A stretch of 25,983 nucleotides of DNA from Ardenticatenaceae bacterium (lineage in GTDB: Bacteria > Chloroflexota > Anaerolineae > Promineifilales > Promineifilaceae): positions 1 through 25,983 of the forward strand of contig JACKBS010000036.1 in assembly GCA_020634435.1 (NCBI GenBank), written 5' to 3'. The position numbers and the translations under genes were made by a program. The stretch's first letter is position 1, and the number at the start of each line of letters is the position of its first letter. A model generated the notes under the pieces. The model was not told the origin of the DNA and did not search any database. It saw only the letters and a list, made by a program, of their open reading frames with translations. Of the stretch, positions 25,236-25,983 are shown piece by piece.

Positions 25236-25983
25236 GTGACGAGATTGAGAATCGGAATTATCACCTATAGACTTGATCGGCAATTTACGGGTATAGGTAG
25301 ATACACGGTCGAATTGGTGAAAGCACTGTCATCGACTGATAAGTCGGTTGAGATTATATTGCTTTGTGCTGGGAGGCCGGGTGAGCTGGAGAAGATCAAC
25401 TCGGTTAATTGGGTTCCTATTCCCTTTTGTAGGAGGTACCCTTTCCTCGTTACACTGGGAAACCTTGTTATTCCGATCTTGGCTGTTCGGCACAAACTCG
25501 ATCTAATTTATGATCCAAACGGCTTAGCGCCTTTTTTCATTGTTTCGATGTTTAAGAAGTCATTTTTAACCCTCCATGATGTATTTCCCTGGACTGCACC
25601 AGGCAATAATACGAGATTGGATACCCTCGTCTATAGGCACTGGCTTCCATTGATTTCTAGGCGTCTGGCAAGAATAATTACAGTAAGCCACTTCTCTCTA
25701 AATGAGATCTCAACTTATCTAAAAATCCCTAAAAAAAACATCGTTGTCATTCCGCCTGGTGTAAATCCTATTTTTTCACCTAGACCGGATTCAGAGATTG
25801 AGAACGTTCGAGACATTTACAATATCAGCGGGAATTACATATTGTTCGTCGGATCAATTGAAAAGCGGAAAAACATTCAGGTGCTGCTTAAGTCTTGCGA
25901 GATTTTATGGGAAAGGGGTGAGAGAAGAGAGCTCGTTTTGGTGGGCGGTTTTGCCTGGAAGCACGAAGAAATTTTGGCCGTTT
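25236..25983 (+). CDS. Glycosyltransferase family 4, partial (runs off window)
   Basis: An open frame of 249 codons reaches the last base of the window. It begins VTRLRIGIITYRL, then FTGIGRYTVELVKAL, DLIYDPNGLAPF, LTLHDVFPW, RIITVSHFSLNEI, VVIPPGVNPIF and ILFVGSIEKRKNIQVLLKS. This is the pattern of GT4 mannosyl/rhamnosyl-type transferases, with the N-terminal domain complete and the donor domain begun. Start: GTG 25236 with GGAG very close (about 3 nt); TTG 25245 would give better spacing and begin right at the beta strand. No ATG fits. It lies 40 bp after the preceding GT4 gene. Confidence 0.85.
   Translation, partial: MTRLRIGIITYRLDRQFTGIGRYTVELVKALSSTDKSVEIILLCAGRPGELEKINSVNWVPIPFCRRYPFLVTLGNLVIPILAVRHKLDLIYDPNGLAPFFIVSMFKKSFLTLHDVFPWTAPGNNTRLDTLVYRHWLPLISRRLARIITVSHFSLNEISTYLKIPKKNIVVIPPGVNPIFSPRPDSEIENVRDIYNISGNYILFVGSIEKRKNIQVLLKSCEILWERGERRELVLVGGFAWKHEEILAV

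Noticed and set aside
1..25983. CRISPR arrays, tRNA or rRNA genes
   Set aside because: No regularly spaced short repeats and no tRNA/rRNA-like conserved stretches were found by reading both strands.

Overview
The window reads as chromosomal accessory DNA from a member of the Chloroflexota (Anaerolineae/Caldilineae-like). This is an inference from gene content: very large NB-ARC/TPR regulators of the SARP and XRE types, an effector-associated-domain (EAD-like) protein, a caspase-like peptidase next to an nSTAND/WD40 NTPase, and a dense, decaying load of ISL3, IS5, IS630, IS1182 and ISKra4-like elements. No rRNA, tRNA, CRISPR array or phage structural gene is visible.

Layout. Positions 1-340 hold no intact gene, only a relic of the 5' end of an FG-GAP gene. 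341-1417 (-) is an EAD-TM-lectin-like receptor-type protein. 1525-2131 is a broken IS1182-like element that keeps both terminal inverted repeats. 2291-4333 (-) is an FG-GAP beta-propeller/metzincin protease with a distinctive upstream region. 4483-5007 (-) is a DinB-like protein, divergent from a SARP/NB-ARC/TPR regulator (5093-8479, +). 8484-12609 is an IS cluster: an ISL3 element (transposase with two in-frame stops), a fragment of the FG-GAP gene 5' end, a complete IS5-type element with a TTT target duplication, and an IS630 element (transposase with three in-frame stops) with a TA duplication. 12789-15518 (+) is an XRE/NB-ARC/TPR regulator. 15519-16260 holds an ISL3 tail fragment and one copy of an 88-bp repeat. 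16261-20835 (-) is a 1524-residue nSTAND-TM-coiled-coil-WD40 protein, and 20960-21976 (-) is the upstream caspase-like peptidase. A second copy of the 88-bp repeat and an ISKra4-like fragment follow. 22726-25983 is the start of a surface-glycan locus with three glycosyltransferases, the last cut by the window end.

How the genes work together. The most interesting unit is the caspase/nSTAND pair. The two genes are codirectional and 124 bp apart, they carry a protease effector and a large propeller-bearing NTPase, and they sit between two direct copies of an 88-bp repeat, with IS remnants outside each copy. This looks like a mobile or acquired conflict/cell-death module. The EAD protein and the nSTAND protein share a receptor-like plan: a signalling part predicted to be inside the cell, one TM helix, and a beta-rich sensor predicted to be outside.

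The second theme is genome archaeology. Removing the IS5 and IS630 elements at their target duplications rebuilds a second copy of the upstream region of the FG-GAP protease. A third, shorter copy lies at the left end of the window. The two longer copies carry 11-bp-spaced GGGGTAC boxes, and one of them now sits just upstream of the XRE/NB-ARC regulator.
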